Shown here: one piece after another, positions 15,528-17,760 of the stretch
Layout of the letters: each line of letters begins with the position of its first letter
Numbering within the stretch: position 1 is the stretch's first letter
Notes under the pieces: generated by a model
Told to the model about the DNA's origin: nothing
Seen by the model: only the letters and a program-made list of their open reading frames with translations
The model's database searches: none
Program-made: the position numbers and the translations under genes
NCBI GenBank assembly: GCA_045649105.1
Contig: JAZRPG010000001.1
Coordinates: 1-17,760, forward strand
Direction: 5' to 3'
DNA length: 17,760 nt
From: JAZRPG01 sp045649105
GTDB taxonomy: Bacteria > Bacillota > Clostridia > Oscillospirales > JAAYXM01

Positions 15528-15998
15528 CTACCAACGGAAATGTGCAAATGCCTTGTTGGCCTCTGCCATCTTGTGTGTATCCTCGCGTTTTTTGACTGAA
15601 CCGCCTACGCCGTTTATAGCATCGACGAGCTCGCCTGCAAGACGCTCGCACATTGTCTTTTCACTTCTTGCGCGCGCATACGTGGTCAACCAACGGAGAC
15701 CAAGAGTCTGTCTGCGCTCCGGGCGAACCTCAATCGGCACCTGGTATGTTGCACCACCAACTCTGCGAGCTTTAACCTCAAGCACCGGCATAATGTTTTC
15801 CAGTGCCTCTGTAAAGGCCTCAAGGGGCGCTTTACCTGTTTTCTCTCCGACAATCTCAAAAGCACCGTACACAATCTTCTGTGCGATACCCTTTTTGCCG
15901 TCGAGCATAATGCTGTTGATAAGCTTTGTGACAAGCTTGGAGTTGTAAAGCGGGTCAGGCAATACATCTCTCTTCGGAACAAATCCTCTTCTTGGCAC
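15528..15998 (-). CDS. rpsG: 30S ribosomal protein S7
   Basis: A 156-residue S7, which nucleates assembly of the 16S rRNA 3' domain. It starts (V/M)PRRGFVPKRDVLPDP and contains the conserved NSIMLDGKK, ARRVGGATYQVP and RWLTTYARAR. I chose the GTG at 15998: it is preceded by AAGGAGGG at the right distance and gives the usual family length. An in-frame ATG 12 codons upstream would translate through the ribosome binding site and add residues not seen in the family. It is the third gene of the str operon, 165 nt after rpsL. Confidence 0.97.
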   Translation of the reverse strand: MPRRGFVPKRDVLPDPLYNSKLVTKLINSIMLDGKKGIAQKIVYGAFEIVGEKTGKAPLEAFTEALENIMPVLEVKARRVGGATYQVPIEVRPERRQTLGLRWLTTYARARSEKTMCERLAGELVDAINGVGGSVKKREDTHKMAEANKAFAHFRW

Positions 15999-16005
15999 GT
16001 TTCTT

Positions 16006-16013
16006 CCCTCCTT
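16006..16013 (-). promoter_or_regulatory. Ribosome binding site that fixes the rpsG GTG start
   Basis: AAGGAGGG on the minus strand, 7 nt before the GTG at 15998. It lies inside the longer ATG-started frame, which argues against that start. Confidence 0.85.
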
Positions 16014-16041
16014 CATATCGGGTAATGATTTCATAGGTACT

Positions 16042-16127
16042 CCGAAACAACCATGTTTCGGTTTGTGCCCGCCCTGAGGTTTATACTATATATATAAACA
16101 CCGGGCAAGGCCCAGACTTTGCCTTGC
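16042..16127 (-). promoter_or_regulatory. Two hairpins in the rpsL-rpsG gap
   Basis: The 165-nt gap holds two perfect 7-bp stems on the minus strand: GCAAGGC/GCCTTGC (16127-16121 with 16111-16105) and CCGAAAC/GTTTCGG (16061-16055 with 16048-16042), separated by an AT-rich stretch. In Escherichia coli S7 represses translation by binding the equivalent gap; a similar role here is inference only. Confidence 0.4.
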
Positions 16128-16163
16128 ACTGTGCGTGGTAAAGTCAATCTTAATGCTTTTGCA

Positions 16164-16583
16164 TTACTTTCCCGCCTTCGGCTTCTTTGCGCCGTACTTT
16201 GAGCGGGCCTGCATACGGTTTGCAACTCCCTGCGTATCGAGTGTACCGCGGATTATGTGGTAACGAACACCCGGGAGGTCCTTAACACGGCCGCCGCGAA
16301 TCATAACGACGGAGTGCTCCTGCAGATTGTGGCCTACGCCCGGAATGTATGCGGAAACTTCTGTTCCGTTTGTCAGGCGTACACGCGCAATTTTACGGAG
16401 AGCTGAGTTCGGCTTCTTCGGCGTAGCTGTACGAACTGCTGTGCATACACCGCGCTTCTGAGGCGAGCTCTGATTTGTAACCTCTTTTTTCAGTGAGTTA
16501 AACCCGTTTTGCAGAGCGGGAGCTGTCGACTTATAAACCGAAACTGCTCTTCCCTTTCTGACAAGCTGGTTAACTGTAGGCAT
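16164..16583 (-). CDS. rpsL: 30S ribosomal protein S12
   Basis: A 139-residue S12, part of the decoding centre. It begins MPTVNQLVRKGR and carries the short insertion after about residue 18 that is usual in Firmicutes. The streptomycin-related loops are wild-type: TPKKPNSALRK with Lys57, and GGRVKDLPG with Lys101, so no known resistance substitution is seen. The C-terminal part RSKYGAKKPK is complete. AAAGGAGG precedes the ATG by about 7 nt. It is the first classical str gene, 92 nt after the L7Ae-like gene. Confidence 0.98.
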   Translation of the reverse strand: MPTVNQLVRKGRAVSVYKSTAPALQNGFNSLKKEVTNQSSPQKRGVCTAVRTATPKKPNSALRKIARVRLTNGTEVSAYIPGVGHNLQEHSVVMIRGGRVKDLPGVRYHIIRGTLDTQGVANRMQARSKYGAKKPKAGK

Positions 16584-16620
16584 TATTCATCCTCCTTTCC
16601 TCAAGTATAAATATCCTTAT

Positions 16621-16650
16621 GGGCGGATTTTCACTATTGAAAATCCGCTC
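16621..16650 (-). other. Stable hairpin between the L7Ae-like gene and rpsL
   Basis: A 12-bp stem with one G-U pair (arms 16621-16632 and 16639-16650; core GCGGATTTTC/GAAAATCCGC), 6-nt loop. No T run follows on the minus strand, so it is not a standard terminator. It may be a message-processing or stability element at the operon's first junction. Confidence 0.6.
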
Positions 16651-16675
16651 ATCGGAAAACTGGTTATACGCAGGC

Positions 16676-16918
16676 TTATTTAGGAAGCACTGCGACGGCG
16701 GCACCTACATTTATCCCGCAGGCGCGGCCAAGCTCTTCCATGGTGTCAACCTCGACAACCTCAACACCGCAATCATTGCAAAGACGGCAAAACGGGCCCA
16801 TTATATCAGGGTCAGCGTCCTGCGCGACATAGGCTTTTTGTGCGGTTCCGTCCGAAACTGCCTTCTTCGACTGCTTTATCCCTACGATAGGCTTTTGGGA
16901 CGCAAGCTCGGTCAACAT
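16676..16918 (-). CDS. L7Ae-family RNA-binding protein (YbxF-type)
   Basis: An 80-residue protein of the L7Ae/L30e/Gadd45 family, which binds kink-turn RNA; the Bacillus counterpart, YbxF, lies at the same operon position. Features: QKPIVGIKQSKKAV near the N-terminus, AYVAQDADPDI, a CRLCNDCGVEV segment with two cysteines, and a final ACGINVGAAVAVL, as in the family. The ATG at 16918 has CGGAGG 9 nt upstream. A start 16 codons earlier would read through that site and give an unusual extension, so I rejected it. It is probably the first gene of the str transcription unit, with the promoter about 65 nt upstream. Confidence 0.9.
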   Translation of the reverse strand: MLTELASQKPIVGIKQSKKAVSDGTAQKAYVAQDADPDIMGPFCRLCNDCGVEVVEVDTMEELGRACGINVGAAVAVLPK

Positions 16919-16982
16919 TTTAAAACCTCCGAAAAACGTATATTTGCGGAACATATCTGTTTCCACAATATCACAAGTTTGG

Positions 16983-17011
16983 ATTATATCAGATTATTTG
17001 CCAATAGTCAA
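16983..17011 (-). promoter_or_regulatory. Promoter of the str operon
   Basis: TTGACT (17011-17006) and TATAAT (16988-16983) on the minus strand, spacer exactly 17 nt, in the gap between rpoC and the L7Ae-like gene. This is the best consensus match in the window. No hairpin terminator is seen after rpoC, so read-through from rpoBC may add to it. Confidence 0.88.
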
Positions 17012-17036
17012 TGATTCATACGAAAAAAATTATTTT

Positions 17037-17760
17037 TTAGCCGGCTGTAACTTCTTCTTCCGCCTCTTCTGCCACATATTCCACATCAAATTCACGGTAC
17101 ATCTTCATACCGGAACCTGCCGGAATAAGCTTTCCTATGATGACGTTCTCCTTAAGACCTACGAGCGGGTCAATCTTGCCCTTTATCGCAGCATCAGTAA
17201 GGACTCTTGTCGTCTCCTGGAAGGATGCGGCAGATAAGAACGAGTCAGTTGCAAGAGATGCCTTCGTAATACCGAGAAGAACAGGCGTGCATGTTGCCTT
17301 TCTGAGTGACTCCTCGCCGTTTGCAATTCTTTCGTCAATCTTCTCATTTTCAGACTCGAACTCGATAACATCGACCATTGCGCCTGTGAGAAGCTCTGTA
17401 TCGCCCTGCTCGTCTACGCAGACCTTTCTGAGCATCTGGCGGACAATAACTTCTATATGGCGGTCGTTTATATCAACGCCCTGCTGACGGTACACGCGCT
17501 GAACTTCCTGGATGAGGTAGTTCTGAACAGCAGAAACGCCGCTGATTCTCAACACATCGTGCGGGTTGAGTGCGCCTTCTGTAAGCTCGCCGCCAACCGG
17601 AATCTCATCGCCCTCAGAAACTTTAAGCATTGAACCGAACGGTATTGCATAGCTTCTTGCCTCGCCGTCTTCCTTATTCGTAATCGTAACTGTACGAGGT
17701 GCGTTCTTCTTGATTTCATCAAAGGAGACAACACCTGAAATTTCTGAGAGAATTGCCATC
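17037..17760 (-). CDS. rpoC: RNA polymerase beta' subunit, C-terminal part (partial)
   Basis: This frame is open from the right edge to a TAA at 17039-17037 and holds about 240 C-terminal residues of beta'. Diagnostic segments are HDVLRISG, VQNYLIQEVQRVYRQQGV, DRHIEVIVRQML, and FLSAASFQETTRVLTDAAI followed by GLKENVIIGKLIPAGSG, all of which are conserved beta' elements next to the bridge-helix/trigger-loop base and the clamp. The tail is short and acidic (EEAEEEV). The remainder lies outside the window. The order rpoC, L7Ae-like, rpsL is the usual one in Bacilli and Clostridia. Confidence 0.97.
   Translation of the reverse strand, partial: MAILSEISGVVSFDEIKKNAPRTVTITNKEDGEARSYAIPFGSMLKVSEGDEIPVGGELTEGALNPHDVLRISGVSAVQNYLIQEVQRVYRQQGVDINDRHIEVIVRQMLRKVCVDEQGDTELLTGAMVDVIEFESENEKIDERIANGEESLRKATCTPVLLGITKASLATDSFLSAASFQETTRVLTDAAIKGKIDPLVGLKENVIIGKLIPAGSGMKMYREFDVEYVAEEAEEEVTAG

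Noticed and set aside
15999..16034. An N-terminal extension of S7 starting at the ATG at 16034
   Set aside because: The extension would encode the ribosome binding site itself, while the GTG start at 15998 gives the normal 156 residues.
16919..16966. A longer start for the L7Ae-like protein
   Set aside because: The extra 16 residues span the ribosome binding site of the ATG at 16918 and exceed the usual family length.

Overview
The window reads as chromosomal DNA of a Firmicute of the class Clostridia. Three things support this: the gene order rpoC, L7Ae-like, rpsL, rpsG, fusA, tuf; sigma-A-type promoters with 17-nt spacers; and strong AGGAGG-type ribosome binding sites. An S-layer-homology (SLH) surface protein fits the same group. 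Family, genus and species cannot be fixed from the sequence alone.

Left end (1-1940, minus strand): two overlapping open frames from a decayed phage or mobile-element polyvalent protein. The frame covering 1-1242 runs off the window edge and has no obvious start. It joins the upstream frame (1197-1940) through an apparent -1 frameshift, and the upstream frame is itself truncated at its 5' end.

Middle (2073-7930): single-gene units, mostly with their own promoter and hairpin terminator. They encode an alpha/beta hydrolase (+), a DUF421/YetF-type membrane protein (-), a PrsA/SurA-like parvulin lipoprotein (-), an AEC-family transporter (-), an aldose-1-epimerase-like protein (+) and a DUF89 metal-dependent phosphatase-like protein (+).

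Centre (7967-11085, minus strand), the most interesting part: a 951-residue secreted protein with two alpha/alpha-toroid (prenyltransferase-like) repeat regions flanking a DUF4430 domain, followed by three SLH repeats. Barrel plus DUF4430 resembles the domain plan of animal transcobalamin and intrinsic factor. Upstream lies a leader with the conserved cores of a cobalamin riboswitch, ending in an intrinsic terminator directly before the gene. Domains and regulation independently point to a cell-wall-anchored corrinoid-binding protein that is switched off when B12 is plentiful.

Right end (11184-17760, minus strand): an AT-rich CatA-like acetyltransferase gene that looks acquired, then the str operon (L7Ae-like protein, S12, S7, EF-G, EF-Tu) behind the 3' end of rpoC. 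The operon has a near-consensus promoter in front of the L7Ae gene, and tuf has a second promoter and a structured leader of its own.
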